Positions 22,829 to 32,887 are shown, numbered from the stretch's first letter. The stretch is 64,000 nucleotides of DNA from Variovorax sp. TBS-050B (GCF_029893635.1 NZ_JARXYR010000002.1:4501001-4565000), one strand, 5' to 3'. Made by a program: numbers and translations. The notes: generated from the sequence alone by a model not told the origin.

Positions 22829-24553
22829 GTGCCGCCGTCCCTTCACCGCCTGCTCGCCGGCCTTGCGCTGGCCTCCGCCCTCGCCCCCGCGCAGGCGGCC
22901 GAACCGCTGCTGCTCGTCACAGCGCCCGCGGCGCTGCAGGCGGCCGAGCAGTCCGGCGCCGGCTTCGCGCGCTGGTTCGGCGCCACGCCCGATGCCGGCG
23001 GCATCGCGAGCAACCAGGCGCTGATGCGCTCGTCGGCGGCCTGGCGCTCGGTCGCGGCGCCGATCGAGGCCAGCCTCGCGGCGATCCGGCAGCGCGATCC
23101 GAAGGCCGGCGTCGGCATCGCGAAGTACCCGCACCGGCTGTTCGATGCGCGCTGGCTCGCGAGCCCCGACGCCTTCTTCGAGCTGGTCGGCGTGGCCAAC
23201 CGCATGGACCGTCGGCCGTTCCAGGACGGCGCCTGCGGCGAGACGCGGCTGGTCTACCGGCTCGCCTACCGCACGGCCGCGATGCAGTCGCGGCTGCCGA
23301 TGACGCTGGCGGTCGAACTGCGCGGCGATGCGCCCGATGCCGCGGGCAGTTGCGCCGCCGCGGCGAAGCGCTGGCAGCCGCCGCGGCCGGGGATGGACGA
23401 CGAGGCGCTGGGCCGCTGGCTGGTCTCGCCCGAGGGACCGCTCGCGCCGGCACGCCTCGCGCCCGGGCGCATCGCGCAGCTCACGACCAACCTGCAGAGC
23501 GTGCGCTGGCCCTCGGCGGTGCGGCCCGACCTCGGCGGCCATGCGGAATACATGCTGCGCGCCTTCCGCTGGAACAGCGGCGCCGGGCGCTTCGAGCCGG
23601 CGCCGCTCGAGAACACGCCCGACCTGGCGAAGCTCAAGGCCAGCGCGCCGCTGCGGCAGGAACTGCGTCTGTGGCTGCAGCAGCCCGCCAACCTGCGCGC
23701 GCTCGACGAAGCGACCCTGCGCATCCCGGAACGCTTCCTCGCGACCGAGGCGATCTCGGTCGCGCCGCGCGGGCTCGAGCGGTTCGCGAACCGGCCCTTC
23801 GCGCAGCTTTTCGGCGCAGGCGAATGGCAGGCCGTGCCCGGCAGCCGCACGCTGTCCTCACCCGCGGCGCTGCTGCGCCGGCTCGACGACCTGAGCTGCA
23901 TGGGCTGCCACCAGAGCCGCGCGGTCGCGGGCTTCCATCTGCTCGGCGTGGACCGGCGCGGCGCCACGCGCACCTTCACCACGGGCAATGCGCTCGCGCT
24001 GCCGCACTCGCCGCACCTCGGCGACGAACTCGCGCGGCGCGGCCGCTACCTGCAGGCCGCGCTCACGACGCCGCAGCCTGATCCCTTCCGTCCGCTGGCC
24101 GAGCCCGATGCGGCCGAGGACAGCCCGCCCGAAAAGCCCACCGTCGGCGCGCGCTGCGAACCCACGCGCATCACGCGCTCGGCCAACCCCTGGCTCGACC
24201 GCGCTGAGAAGCTGCCGCGCGTGGCCTGCGAAGGCGCGAACGCGGTCTGCGAGAAGACCGCGGTCGGCTTTCCCGGCGGCATGTGCTCGGGGCCCTGCAA
24301 CGCCGGCGACCCGCACGGCACCTGCGGCGGCATCGCGATCCTCAGCGACTTCAACCAATGCCTGGCCGAAAAGCGGCCCTTCGGCGACTGCCTTTCGAAA
24401 CACACGCGGCCGGGCCAGCTGCGCAGCTGCTCGGCGGCGGCGCCCTGCCGCGACGACTACATCTGCGCACAGGCCGAGGGGCAACCCGAGGGCCGCGGGG
24501 CCTGCATCCCGCCCTACTTCCTGTTCCAGATGCGCGTGGACGGCCACTCCTGA
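22829..24553 (+). CDS. Exported protein with a CxxCH haem-binding motif and Cys-rich C-terminus
   Basis: Function not recognised. A signal peptide is evident (hydrophobic [19 protein letters not shown]), so it is probably periplasmic or secreted. The GTG start at 22829 gives a compact signal peptide; an in-frame ATG at 22787 adds 14 residues. The mature protein of about 550 aa has a single CMGCH motif (c-type haem site) near the middle. The last 170 residues hold about a dozen Cys, including [16 protein letters not shown], which suggests disulfides. Divergent from dusA, with no operon partner. Confidence 0.65.
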   Translation: MPPSLHRLLAGLALASALAPAQAAEPLLLVTAPAALQAAEQSGAGFARWFGATPDAGGIASNQALMRSSAAWRSVAAPIEASLAAIRQRDPKAGVGIAKYPHRLFDARWLASPDAFFELVGVANRMDRRPFQDGACGETRLVYRLAYRTAAMQSRLPMTLAVELRGDAPDAAGSCAAAAKRWQPPRPGMDDEALGRWLVSPEGPLAPARLAPGRIAQLTTNLQSVRWPSAVRPDLGGHAEYMLRAFRWNSGAGRFEPAPLENTPDLAKLKASAPLRQELRLWLQQPANLRALDEATLRIPERFLATEAISVAPRGLERFANRPFAQLFGAGEWQAVPGSRTLSSPAALLRRLDDLSCMGCHQSRAVAGFHLLGVDRRGATRTFTTGNALALPHSPHLGDELARRGRYLQAALTTPQPDPFRPLAEPDAAEDSPPEKPTVGARCEPTRITRSANPWLDRAEKLPRVACEGANAVCEKTAVGFPGGMCSGPCNAGDPHGTCGGIAILSDFNQCLAEKRPFGDCLSKHTRPGQLRSCSAAAPCRDDYICAQAEGQPEGRGACIPPYFLFQMRVDGHS

Positions 24554-24565
24554 GCTCCGCGCGGC

Positions 24566-25870
24566 TCATTCGTTCGCCGCAGGCCGCATCCACCACGCCG
24601 ACAGCGCGGCCACCGCACCCAGCACCGCGACATAGGCGCCCACCGGCACGATGCTCCCGTACTTGGTCACCAGCGTGGCGGCGATGAGCGGCGCCAGCCC
24701 GCCGCCGAGCGCGGCCGCCATCTGGATGCCGATCGAGATGCCCGAATACCGCAGCTCGGCCGGGAACTGCGCCGCGTAGAGGTTCGACTGCGGCGCGAAC
24801 ATCAGCGGGTAGTTGAGCGCGAGCGCCAGCACCATCGCCGCCGTGTAGGCCGCGAGCGATCCGCTGCCGATGGCCTGGAACAGCGGCAGCGCCATCAGCG
24901 CCAGCAGCACGCCGCCGGCCACGTAGAGCCGCCGCGCGCCGATACGGTCGGCCAGCCAGCCGAACAGCGGGATGGTCAGCACCATCAGCGACGAGCCCAG
25001 CACCAGCGCATGCAGCGCATCGCCGCGCGAGAAGCCGAGCCGCGTGACCGCGTAGGAGATGGAGAACACGAGGATGGTGTAGATCAGCGTGACCTCGGCC
25101 AGCTTGCCGCCGATGGTCAGCAGCAGCGGCCGCCAGTGCGCCACCACCACGTCGCGCGCGGGCAGCGCGGCGGTCCTGCGATGCGCCTTCACCGCCTCGA
25201 ACTCGGGCGACTCGCCGAGCCGCGTGCGGATGAAGATGCCCAGCACGATCAGCAGCGCACTCGCGAGGAACGGCAGCCGCCAGCCCCACGACAGGAAGGC
25301 GTCCTCCGGCAGCCGCGTGACCAGCGCGAAGGCGCCCGAGGACAGCAGCACGCCGATCGGCGCGCCCATCTGCGGCATGCTGCCCACCAGCGAGCGCCAG
25401 CGCGGCGGCGCATGCTCGACCGCCATCAGCATCGCGCCGCCGAGCTCGCCGCCGAACGACAGTCCCTGGCCGATGCGCAGCAGCACCAGCAGCACCGCGG
25501 CCCAGAGGCCGATCGACTCGTAGGTCGGCAGCAGGCCGATCAGCACCGTGCAGATGCCCATCAGCAGCAGGCTCAGCGTCAGCATGGCCTTGCGGCCGAG
25601 CCGGTCGCCGTAGTGGCCGAACACGAGGCCGCCGATCGGTCGCGCCAGCATGCCGCTCGCGAAGGTCCCGAAGGCCGCGAGCGTGCCCGTGACCGGATCG
25701 AAGTTCGGAAAGAACAGCCGGTTGAAGACCAGCGCCGCCGCCGTCCCGTAGGCCAGGAAGTCGAAGCCCTCGATCGCGGTGCCGGCCATGGTGGCGGCGC
25801 CGACCTTCCAGACGCTGTGCGGCCGGACCGCAGCCACCGTGCCGGCGGCCGGCCTGGCGATGCTGCTCAT
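24566..25870 (-). CDS. MFS transporter, metabolite:H+ symporter (MHS) type
   Basis: Twelve-helix major facilitator of 434 aa. The loop motif GHYGDRLGRKAML after helix 2 and RIGQGLSFGGELGGA are typical of the MHS family (ProP/ShiA/KgtP-like), which imports organic acids or osmolytes with protons. Its ATG overlaps the aldolase stop (ATGA), so the two form a transport/catabolism pair. The substrate is unknown and is likely the aldolase substrate or a precursor. Confidence 0.9.
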   Translation of the reverse strand: MSSIARPAAGTVAAVRPHSVWKVGAATMAGTAIEGFDFLAYGTAAALVFNRLFFPNFDPVTGTLAAFGTFASGMLARPIGGLVFGHYGDRLGRKAMLTLSLLLMGICTVLIGLLPTYESIGLWAAVLLVLLRIGQGLSFGGELGGAMLMAVEHAPPRWRSLVGSMPQMGAPIGVLLSSGAFALVTRLPEDAFLSWGWRLPFLASALLIVLGIFIRTRLGESPEFEAVKAHRRTAALPARDVVVAHWRPLLLTIGGKLAEVTLIYTILVFSISYAVTRLGFSRGDALHALVLGSSLMVLTIPLFGWLADRIGARRLYVAGGVLLALMALPLFQAIGSGSLAAYTAAMVLALALNYPLMFAPQSNLYAAQFPAELRYSGISIGIQMAAALGGGLAPLIAATLVTKYGSIVPVGAYVAVLGAVAALSAWWMRPAANE

Positions 25871-26622
25871 GCGGCCTCCCCGAGCTGCCGCGCGAACATC
25901 GCGAAGCTGGCCTTCACGATGCTCGGCTGCAGCAGGAAGTCGTGCGATTCGCGCGCCAGCGCCGGATCGACCAGCTTGAGCCGTCCGTAGGCGCTCTGCG
26001 CGATCAGCTGGTTGCGCGCCGCGCGCTCGATCAGCACCGAGAGATACAGCGACTCCTCGATGCTCGAAGTGGCCGCGAGGAAGCCGTGGTTCGCCAGCAG
26101 CACGCAGCGCTTGGCGCCGAGCGCGGCCGAGATGATCTCGCCTTCCACGTCGGCGATCGGCAGGCCCGGCCACTCGCGCAGAAAGGCGCAGTCGTCGAAG
26201 AAGGGCGTGGCATCCATGTGCGCGACCTGCAGCGGCTCGCCGGTCATCGACAGCGCCGAGACGTAGGGCGGATGGGTGTGGATCACGCAGTTCACGTCGG
26301 GCCTGCGGCGGTAGACCCAGAGATGGAAGCGCACCGCCGGGTTGGGCACGCCGCGGCCCTCGAGCACGCGCAGCGTATCGTCGATGCGCATCACGGAATC
26401 GGGGCGGATCTCTGCGAACGAGTGCGCAAGCGGCGTGGTCAGGAAGCTGCCGTCGCCCTGGCGCACCGTGACCTGGCCGGCCAGCGTTTCGGAATGGCCC
26501 TCCTTCGCAAGAATGCGGCAGCTGAGCGCGAGCTTCTCGGCATCGCTCCACTGGCCGAAAGCGAGGCCGTCGAGCGCGATCGGCGCGTCGGCGGCCGGGG
26601 CATGGGTGGCGGGGGTGTTCAC
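25867..26622 (-). CDS. Class II aldolase/adducin-family protein
   Basis: Zinc-dependent aldolase-fold enzyme of 251 aa. The metal ligands are visible as HTHPP in the middle and the His of LLANHGFLA. Members cleave sugar phosphates, decarboxylate aromatic acids or act on hydroxy acids, so the reaction cannot be fixed. The GTG start at 26622 is chosen for AAGGAG a few bases upstream; the in-frame ATG at 26706 reaches into the promoter region. Coupled to an MHS transporter and divergent from an AraC regulator. Confidence 0.85.
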   Translation of the reverse strand: MNTPATHAPAADAPIALDGLAFGQWSDAEKLALSCRILAKEGHSETLAGQVTVRQGDGSFLTTPLAHSFAEIRPDSVMRIDDTLRVLEGRGVPNPAVRFHLWVYRRRPDVNCVIHTHPPYVSALSMTGEPLQVAHMDATPFFDDCAFLREWPGLPIADVEGEIISAALGAKRCVLLANHGFLAATSSIEESLYLSVLIERAARNQLIAQSAYGRLKLVDPALARESHDFLLQPSIVKASFAMFARQLGEAA

Positions 26623-26824
26623 GCGGGGCTCCTTCTTCGGGTATGCAATGGCTGCCAATGTAGGAAGCAAGGCCACGCCCGCCATTGCGTTTGCGCGCAC
26701 GCGCATTGACCCGGCGTGCCAACACGCGCGCGGCCGCCCCCGGGGGGCCGCTCATGGAAAGTCTTGATGCGCCGCGGACGCGCAGCGTCCAGACTGCGGG
26801 CGCCGGCCGCGCCTGGCACGGCGC

Positions 26825-27823
26825 ATGCACGCGGCGCCGGCACCGTCCACCATGCACCAAGAAGCCACACCCCACCTGAGCCTCGCGCCGCACCTGCGCC
26901 CCTTCTACCCGGGCGACCTGCGCGGCTACTCGAGTGCCCTCGACGCGCTGGTCTACCCGGGCGAACTCAGCGTGCAGCACAGCCGCCCGCGCATGAGCCT
27001 GGAAGCGTGCAGGCTGGTGGGCGGCGGCATCGCGATCAGCTTCGATTCCACGCCGATGCAGGTGCACCATGCGGCGGGCCAGGCCGCGCACGACAGCGCC
27101 GGCGAGGTGCTCGCGATGATCGCGGTCGACGGCCAGGGCAGCATCGAGCAGGCCGGCCGCCGCCTCGCCTTCCGCAAGGGCGACATCGTCTTTCGCACCA
27201 CGCGCCTGCCCTCCACCTGCACGCTGGACGCATCGGGCCGGCTGGTGCAGTTGCGGCTGCCGGCCGCGCGCTTCTTCGGCATCTATGCCGACCTGCACGA
27301 GCGCTTCCAGCCCGCGCTCGCGCCGGCCGATTCATCGCTCGCGGAATCCGCGCGCCACCAGCTCGACCGCCTGTTCGCGGTGCAGGCACAGCCGCATCCC
27401 GCGCTGGCCTATTTCTCGGAGCAGTCCTTCGTCTCGCTGCTCGCGGCCGTCTATTGCGAGTCGACGACCGGCAGCGCAGAGCCGCCCGAGCGCGACCGCT
27501 GGCAGCGGCTCGCGGCCTGCGTCGAGGCCCGGCTCTGCGACCCGGAGCTGTCGGTCGAGGCGATCGCGCGCGAGCTCTGCATCTCGAAGCGGCTGGTGCA
27601 CCGCCTGTTCGCCGCACGGCAGACGCAGTACGGCGCCTACCTGCGCGAGCGCCGGCTCGTGCGCGCGCGCGACGAACTCGCCAACGCGCGGCTCGCGCAG
27701 CTCAGCGTGGGCGAGATCGCGTTCCGCAACGGCTTCGGCGACCCGAGCCATTTCAGCCGCGCCTTCCGCGACCGCTTCGGCATCACGCCCGGCGGCTTTC
27801 GCGCGTCGAACCGCTGCGCCTGA
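26825..27823 (+). CDS. AraC-family transcriptional regulator
   Basis: Regulator of 332 aa with an N-terminal AraC-binding-like domain (residues about 30-190) and a C-terminal double HTH (LSVEAIARELCISKRLVHRLF and SVGEIAFRNGFGDPSHFSRAFRDRFGITPGGFR). It is divergent from the aldolase/MHS transporter pair across a 200-bp spacer, which makes that pair the likely target. An alternative start at 26852 (MHQEATPHL) would give 323 aa. No clear ribosome site is seen for either. Confidence 0.88.
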   Translation: MHAAPAPSTMHQEATPHLSLAPHLRPFYPGDLRGYSSALDALVYPGELSVQHSRPRMSLEACRLVGGGIAISFDSTPMQVHHAAGQAAHDSAGEVLAMIAVDGQGSIEQAGRRLAFRKGDIVFRTTRLPSTCTLDASGRLVQLRLPAARFFGIYADLHERFQPALAPADSSLAESARHQLDRLFAVQAQPHPALAYFSEQSFVSLLAAVYCESTTGSAEPPERDRWQRLAACVEARLCDPELSVEAIARELCISKRLVHRLFAARQTQYGAYLRERRLVRARDELANARLAQLSVGEIAFRNGFGDPSHFSRAFRDRFGITPGGFRASNRCA

Positions 27824-27849
27824 TCGGGCCGGGGTCGTTCTCGGCTGCC

Positions 27850-28710
27850 TCAGCTGTAGCGCCGCTCGAGCGCATCCCACTCGGGCTTGCCGACGAGCCG
27901 CTGGCGCTCGGCGAAGGGCGCGACCAGTGCCGGGTCTTCCTCGAGCCGCCGGTTGTCGCGCAGCGAAGTCAGCGCCTTCTGCATGCCCGCCACCGCGCCC
28001 TGCAGCGCCGCGTTGGCATAAAGCACGAAGCCGTAGCCCATGCCGCCGAGTTCCTCGCCGCTGACGATCGGCGTCTTGCCGCCCACGACCATGTTCATGA
28101 GCTGCGGCCGGTCGAGCCGCTGTGGCAGCGCGCGGATCTGCTCGGCCGTGGTCACGGCCTCGACGAAGAGGATGTCGGCGCCGGCCTCGGCGAACTTCTG
28201 CGCGCGCTCGATCGCCGCCTCGAAGCCGTGCACCGCGCAGGCGTCGGTGCGCGCCATGATCAACAGGTCGGCGTCCTGCCGCGCATCGGCCGCCGCCTTG
28301 ATCTTGTTCACCGCCTCCTCGGTGGCGATCACGTCCTTGCCCGCGAAATGGCCGCAGCGCTTGGGCGAGACCTGGTCCTCGAACTGGATGCAGTCGGCGC
28401 CGGCACGCTCCAGTGTGCGCACGGTGTGGCGCACGTTGAGCGCATTGCCGAAGCCGGTGTCGGCATCGACGATCAGCGGCAGCGCCACGGCGTCGCGGAT
28501 GCGCGCGGTGTGGTCCGCGATCTCGGCCAGGCCCATGAAGCCCTGGTCGGGCATGCCGAACCACATGTTGGTCACGCCGGCGCCGGTGACGTAGATCGCC
28601 TCGAAGCCCAGGTCTTCGACCACCTTGGCGGAGAGCGCATTGAAGGCGCCCGGCACGAGCGTGCCGCGGCGGGCCTGCGCCAGGGCGCGGAGTCTTTGCT
28701 TGGTGTTCAT
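27850..28710 (-). CDS. Isocitrate lyase/PEP mutase-family lyase
   Basis: TIM-barrel enzyme of 286 aa. The catalytic loop KRCGHFAGK with its cysteine is that of lyases (isocitrate, methylisocitrate, dimethylmalate) and not of PEP mutase. DADTGFGN provides the metal-binding aspartates, and EDQVSPKRCGH is typical. The start at 28710 (MNTKQRLRAL) fits the family. Behind a Bug protein and near a PrpR-type activator and prpF, so a 2-methylisocitrate or substituted malate substrate is plausible; oxaloacetate decarboxylase is the main alternative. Confidence 0.82.
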   Translation of the reverse strand: MNTKQRLRALAQARRGTLVPGAFNALSAKVVEDLGFEAIYVTGAGVTNMWFGMPDQGFMGLAEIADHTARIRDAVALPLIVDADTGFGNALNVRHTVRTLERAGADCIQFEDQVSPKRCGHFAGKDVIATEEAVNKIKAAADARQDADLLIMARTDACAVHGFEAAIERAQKFAEAGADILFVEAVTTAEQIRALPQRLDRPQLMNMVVGGKTPIVSGEELGGMGYGFVLYANAALQGAVAGMQKALTSLRDNRRLEEDPALVAPFAERQRLVGKPEWDALERRYS

Positions 28711-28721
28711 GGTTCGGGGGC

Positions 28722-29708
28722 TCACTTTTCCTGCATGCGCGCGGCCTTGACGATCTCGCCCAGGCGCTTGCGTTCGGCGTCGACGAACTTCACGAATTCC
28801 GGCCGCGTGCCGCCGACGGGCTCGATGCCCAGGCCCTTGAGCTTGGCCACGGTGGCCGGCTCGCGCATCGCCTTGTCGACCGCGGCCGCGACCTTGTCGA
28901 GCACTTCGTCGGGCGTGCCGCGCGGCGCATGCACGCCGGCCCAGTGCGCGATCTGCAGATCGGCGAAGCCCTGCTCCACCGCGGTGGAAAGCTCGGGATA
29001 GGCCGAGATGCGCTGCGTCCAGGTGGTGGCGAGCGGCTTGAACTTGCCGCCCTCGCCCACGATGTGCGGCAGCGCGATGATGCTGGCCTCGGAGGTGCCC
29101 TCGACCTGGCCGCCGAGCACGGCGGTGGTGCTTTCGGAGCCGCTCTTGTAGGGCACGGGCTGCAGCTTCGCGCCGTACTTCACGTTGAGCATCTCGGCCA
29201 CGAAGTGCGGCGTGCTGCCGGTGCCGGCCGTCGCGAAGTTGAAGCCCACGCCCTTCTTCGAGGCCTCCACGAAGTCGCGCAGGTTGTTGTAGGGCGCCGA
29301 CTTCGGCACCACGATCACCGAGGGCGCGAGCCCGATCATGACCACGGGCACGAGGTCCTCGTCCTTGAAGGGCAGCGACTTCTTGATCATGCTGTTCGAG
29401 ATCACGCCGGCCGCGCTGATGAGGAAGGTGTAGCCGTCGGGTGCGCTCTTGGCAACGATGTCGGCGCCGAGCGAACCGCCCGCGCCAGGGCGGTTGTCGA
29501 TCACCACGGGCTGGCCCAGTACCTTGCCCGCGCCTTCGGCGGCGGCGCGCGCCATCAGGTCGTTGGCGCCGCCGGCCGAGAACGGCACGACGAAGCGCAG
29601 CGGCTTGGCGGGCCAGGGCTGCTGCGCCGCCGCGGACACGGCGGCGGTGCCGAGCGCCACGGCGAGCAGCGCGCGGCGCAGGAGGTTGATGCGGATGTTG
29701 CGATGCAT
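28722..29708 (-). CDS. Bug/TctC-family periplasmic solute-binding protein
   Basis: Type of binding protein that captures carboxylates in the periplasm for tripartite tricarboxylate transporters. The 328-aa protein has a signal peptide (LLRRALLAVALGTAAVSAAAQ), then WPAKPLRFVVPFSAGGANDL and the NRPGAGGSLGADIVAKSAPDGYT block of the family. The start at 29708 has AGGA eight bases upstream; an ATG at 29723 overlaps the previous stop and is an alternative. Lies 11 bp before the isocitrate-lyase-family gene, so its ligand may be that enzyme's substrate. Confidence 0.88.
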   Translation of the reverse strand: MHRNIRINLLRRALLAVALGTAAVSAAAQQPWPAKPLRFVVPFSAGGANDLMARAAAEGAGKVLGQPVVIDNRPGAGGSLGADIVAKSAPDGYTFLISAAGVISNSMIKKSLPFKDEDLVPVVMIGLAPSVIVVPKSAPYNNLRDFVEASKKGVGFNFATAGTGSTPHFVAEMLNVKYGAKLQPVPYKSGSESTTAVLGGQVEGTSEASIIALPHIVGEGGKFKPLATTWTQRISAYPELSTAVEQGFADLQIAHWAGVHAPRGTPDEVLDKVAAAVDKAMREPATVAKLKGLGIEPVGGTRPEFVKFVDAERKRLGEIVKAARMQEK

Positions 29709-29719
29709 GTCGATGTTCC

Positions 29720-30696
29720 TCATTCCAGGGAGATGTTGGCGTTCTTGATGACCGGGCCCCACTGGGCGCGCTCCTGCTCGATGAAGCGGCCGTAGGCCTC
29801 GGGCGTGCCGCCGGCGACGATGCCGCCGCTGCCTTCGATCATCTGGACGATGGCGGGCTGCCGGAGCGCGTCGTTCACCGCGGCGTTGAGCCGGGCGACC
29901 ACCGCATCGGGCGTGCTGGCCGGCGCGATCATGCCGAGCCAGTTGTACGACTCGAAGCCCTGCAGGCCGGCCTCCTTCAGGGTCGGCACCTGCGGCATCA
30001 CCGCCACGCGCTGGGCGCTGGTCACGGCCAGCACCTTGACGCGGCCCGCCTGGATGGCCGGCAGCGCGGCATAGCCCATCTCGAACATGAAGGCGAGGTG
30101 GCCGCCCATGAGGTCGGCCGCGGCCGGCGCGCCGCCCTTGTAGGCCACGTGGGTCAGCTCGGTGCCGGTCTGGAAGGCCAGCAGCTCGCCCAGAGGTGGT
30201 GCGCGCCGCCCACGCCCGAGGAGCCGTAGCTCAGGCGACCCGGGTTGGCGCGGGCGAAGTCGACCAGTTCCCTGACCGACTTGAAGTCCTGGTTGGGCGC
30301 GGTGGTCAGGAACAGCGGCGCGCGCTCGATGAGGACGATGGGCTTGAAGGCCTTGCGTGCGTCGTAGGGCAGCTTCTTCATCAGCATCGGGTTGGTGACC
30401 AGCGGACCGGGCGAGCCGAAGCCGAAGGTGTGGCCGTCGCTGGCCTTGGCGATCACGTCCGTGCCCGTGACGCCGCCGGCGCCGCCCTTGTTCTCGATGA
30501 CGACCGGCTGGCCCAGGCTGCGGCCCAGCACCTCGGCGATCTTGCGCGCCCGGGTGTCGGCGAAGCCGCCCGCGGCATAAGGAACGATGAGGCGCACCGG
30601 CTGCGTGGGCCAGGCTTCCTGTGCGGCGGCAGGCAGCGCGCCCGTGAGGGCGGCCAGGGCGGCGCAGGCCAGCAGGCCGCGGCGAGATGTGTTCAT
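29720..30696 (-). pseudogene. Bug/TctC solute-binding protein, frameshifted
   Basis: A second Bug gene upstream of the intact one. The N-terminal half from the ATG at 30696 (MNTSRRGLLACAALAALTG, a signal peptide, through GRLSYGSSGVGGAHHL) is in one frame. The C-terminal half (GELLAFQTGTELTHVAYKGG to IKNANISLE) is in another. One base is missing at the CCC at 30190-30192; restoring one G/C gives HHL-x-GELLAF, normal for the family. Either a homopolymer sequencing error or a recent mutation. Confidence 0.85.
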
Positions 30697-30791
30697 GGAA
30701 TGTCTCCCTTGTGTCGGTTGGAGCCTGCCGTACTGCAATCGCTGTGCCGCCCGCCTGGTCCCCCTGAAAGCGCCGGATTTCGCAGGGTCGG

Positions 30792-30819
30792 TGTTTCACG
30801 GTATTTCAATCATGAAACA
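30792..30819. promoter_or_regulatory. 28-bp dyad between bug and the sigma-54 activator gene
   Basis: TGTTTCA (30792-30798), N14, TGAAACA (30813-30819) form a perfect 7-bp dyad. A third half-site TGAAACA at 30834-30840 overlaps the first codons of the activator. This fits an upstream activating and autoregulatory site for the PrpR-like protein encoded next to it. The distance to either start is short for a sigma-54 enhancer site, so autorepression is likely. Confidence 0.55.
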
Positions 30820-30828
30820 ATCTGGCGC

Positions 30829-32865
30829 ATGAATGAAACAGCTACTCCGGCGCCGGACGCGCGCCTGCCCACCGTCGTGACCGTGGGCCGCCACGGCATC
30901 GGCCGCACGCTCGAGCGCCTCGCGCCCGTGGTGGCGGGCCAGGTCAACCTGCTGCACCTGAGCGCCGCCTTCGACGACGCGGTGCGCGCAGTACACGCGC
31001 TGCAGAAGAAAAAGATGCCGGTCGACGTGCTCATCGCCGCCGGCGCCAGCGGCGACTGGCTGCGCGAGCATGTGGACATTCCGGTGGTGATGGTCGAGGT
31101 GCGCGGCTTCGACCTGCTGCATGCGCTGTCCGAGGCGCGCCGGCTGGCGCTGGCCGCATCCGCCGCGGTGCCCGGGGGCGAGCCGCCGCGCATCGGGCTG
31201 GTGTCCTATGGCGGCCCTTCGCCCGAGGTGGCGCAGTTCGAGGCGATGTTCGGCATCGGCATCTCGCCGTTCAGCTACCAGGGCGCGGACGACGCAGCGG
31301 CCTGCGTGCAGGCCATGCAGCAGGCGGGCATGCAGGCGGTGGTGGCGCCGGGCCTGGTGGCCGAGCTGGCCGAGCGTGCCGGCATGGCCAGCGTGCTGCT
31401 GTACGCCGAAGGCGCCGTGCGCAAGGCCTATGCCGAGGCCCTGCTGCTGGCACGCCACCGGCATGCACAGCGCGCCCGGCACCAGCGGCTCGAGACCGTG
31501 CTGCACCAGCTGCAGGACGGCGTGGTCACAGTGGACCTGCAGGGCCGCATCCAGGCGCTGAACCCGACCATGGCCGGGCTGCTCGGCGCCTCGGTCGCGA
31601 GCCTGCACGGGCGCCCGCTGGAGCAGTTCGCGCCGCAGCTGTCGGTGGGCCGCACGCTCTCCACCGGGCCGGCGGACGGCGCTCGGGAGGCCGAGGCTGC
31701 CGAAGACGTGGTGCAGATCGCCGGCCGCACCCTCTCCGTGCGGCGCGCGCCCATCGTCGAGAACGGCGAGGTCACCGGCGCGCTGTTCGCCTGCAGCGAC
31801 CCGGTGGTGATCCAGCGCGCCGACCGCCATCTGCGCGCGAGCAGCCGCCAGCAGCATGTGGGCGCGCGCTGGCGCATCGACGACTATGCAGGCGAGAGCC
31901 CGGCCGCGCAGCGCATCCGCGGGCTGGCGCGCCAGTTCGCCGCCAGCGACGCCACCGTGCTGATCCAGGGCGCCAGCGGTACCGGCAAGGAACTGCTGGC
32001 GCAGGGCATGCACCGCGCGAGCCGACGCGCGGCCCAGCCCTTCCTGGCGGTGAACTGCGCCGCGCTCGGCGAGAGCCTGCTCGAAAGCGAGCTGTTCGGC
32101 TACGAGGAAGGCGCCTTCACCGGCGCCCGGCGCGGCGGCAAGACCGGCCTGGTCGAGGCCGCGCACACCGGCACGCTGTTCCTCGACGAGATCGGCGACA
32201 TGCCGCTGCCCCTGCAGTCGCGCCTCCTGCGCGTGCTGCAGGAACGCGAGGTGCTGCGGGTGGGTTCGACCACGCCGGTGCCGATGGACATCCGCGTCAT
32301 CGCCGCCACCCATGCCGACCTGGCGGCGCAGGTGGCGCGCGGCGCGTTCCGGCGCGACCTGTACTACCGCCTGGCGGTGCTGCGCATCCAGACGCCCACG
32401 CTGCGCGAGCGCGGCGCCGGCGACGTGGCCGCGCTCGCGCAGGCTCTGCTGGCGCAGCGCCTGGGGCCAGCGCACGACGCGGCGCAGGCGGCGCTGCTGC
32501 TTCGGGCCTTGCAGGCGCGCACCGCCGCCTATGCCTGGCCGGGCAACATCCGCGAACTCGGCAACTGGGTCGAGCGCCTGGCGGCCTGCCGCGACCATCT
32601 GCTGCGGAACGGGGCGGTCGATCCGGACCGCTGGCTGGAGGTCTTTCCCGAATGCGCCGCGCCGCTCGCCGCCGACCCGCAGTCGGTGGACCAGGAGCCC
32701 CCGCCGCTGCAGGAACCGATGCCGCTGAAGGACGCGCGCCGCCTGGCCGAGCGCGAACGGCTCCGCGAGGTGCTGGCCTCGGTGCAGGGCCACCAGGGCA
32801 AGGCCTGCGAGATCCTGGGCATCAGCCGCGCCACGCTGTGGCGGCGCCTGAAGGCCGCGCCATAG
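30829..32865 (+). CDS. PrpR-like sigma-54-dependent activator
   Basis: Bacterial enhancer-binding protein of 678 aa. Order: a PrpR N-terminal sensor domain (residues about 10-200), a PAS-like segment (about 220-320), an AAA+ domain with Walker A GASGTGKE (381-388), ELFGYEEGAFTGA (sigma-54 contact) and FLDEIGDMP (Walker B), and a C-terminal Fis-type HTH (KACEILGISRATLWRRLK). PrpR proteins sense 2-methylcitrate. Divergent from the Bug/lyase genes, with prpF converging downstream, so these are the probable targets. Confidence 0.88.
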   Translation: MNETATPAPDARLPTVVTVGRHGIGRTLERLAPVVAGQVNLLHLSAAFDDAVRAVHALQKKKMPVDVLIAAGASGDWLREHVDIPVVMVEVRGFDLLHALSEARRLALAASAAVPGGEPPRIGLVSYGGPSPEVAQFEAMFGIGISPFSYQGADDAAACVQAMQQAGMQAVVAPGLVAELAERAGMASVLLYAEGAVRKAYAEALLLARHRHAQRARHQRLETVLHQLQDGVVTVDLQGRIQALNPTMAGLLGASVASLHGRPLEQFAPQLSVGRTLSTGPADGAREAEAAEDVVQIAGRTLSVRRAPIVENGEVTGALFACSDPVVIQRADRHLRASSRQQHVGARWRIDDYAGESPAAQRIRGLARQFAASDATVLIQGASGTGKELLAQGMHRASRRAAQPFLAVNCAALGESLLESELFGYEEGAFTGARRGGKTGLVEAAHTGTLFLDEIGDMPLPLQSRLLRVLQEREVLRVGSTTPVPMDIRVIAATHADLAAQVARGAFRRDLYYRLAVLRIQTPTLRERGAGDVAALAQALLAQRLGPAHDAAQAALLLRALQARTAAYAWPGNIRELGNWVERLAACRDHLLRNGAVDPDRWLEVFPECAAPLAADPQSVDQEPPPLQEPMPLKDARRLAERERLREVLASVQGHQGKACEILGISRATLWRRLKAAP

Positions 32866-32887
32866 CGAGCTGCGCGGCGCGGGCGCG

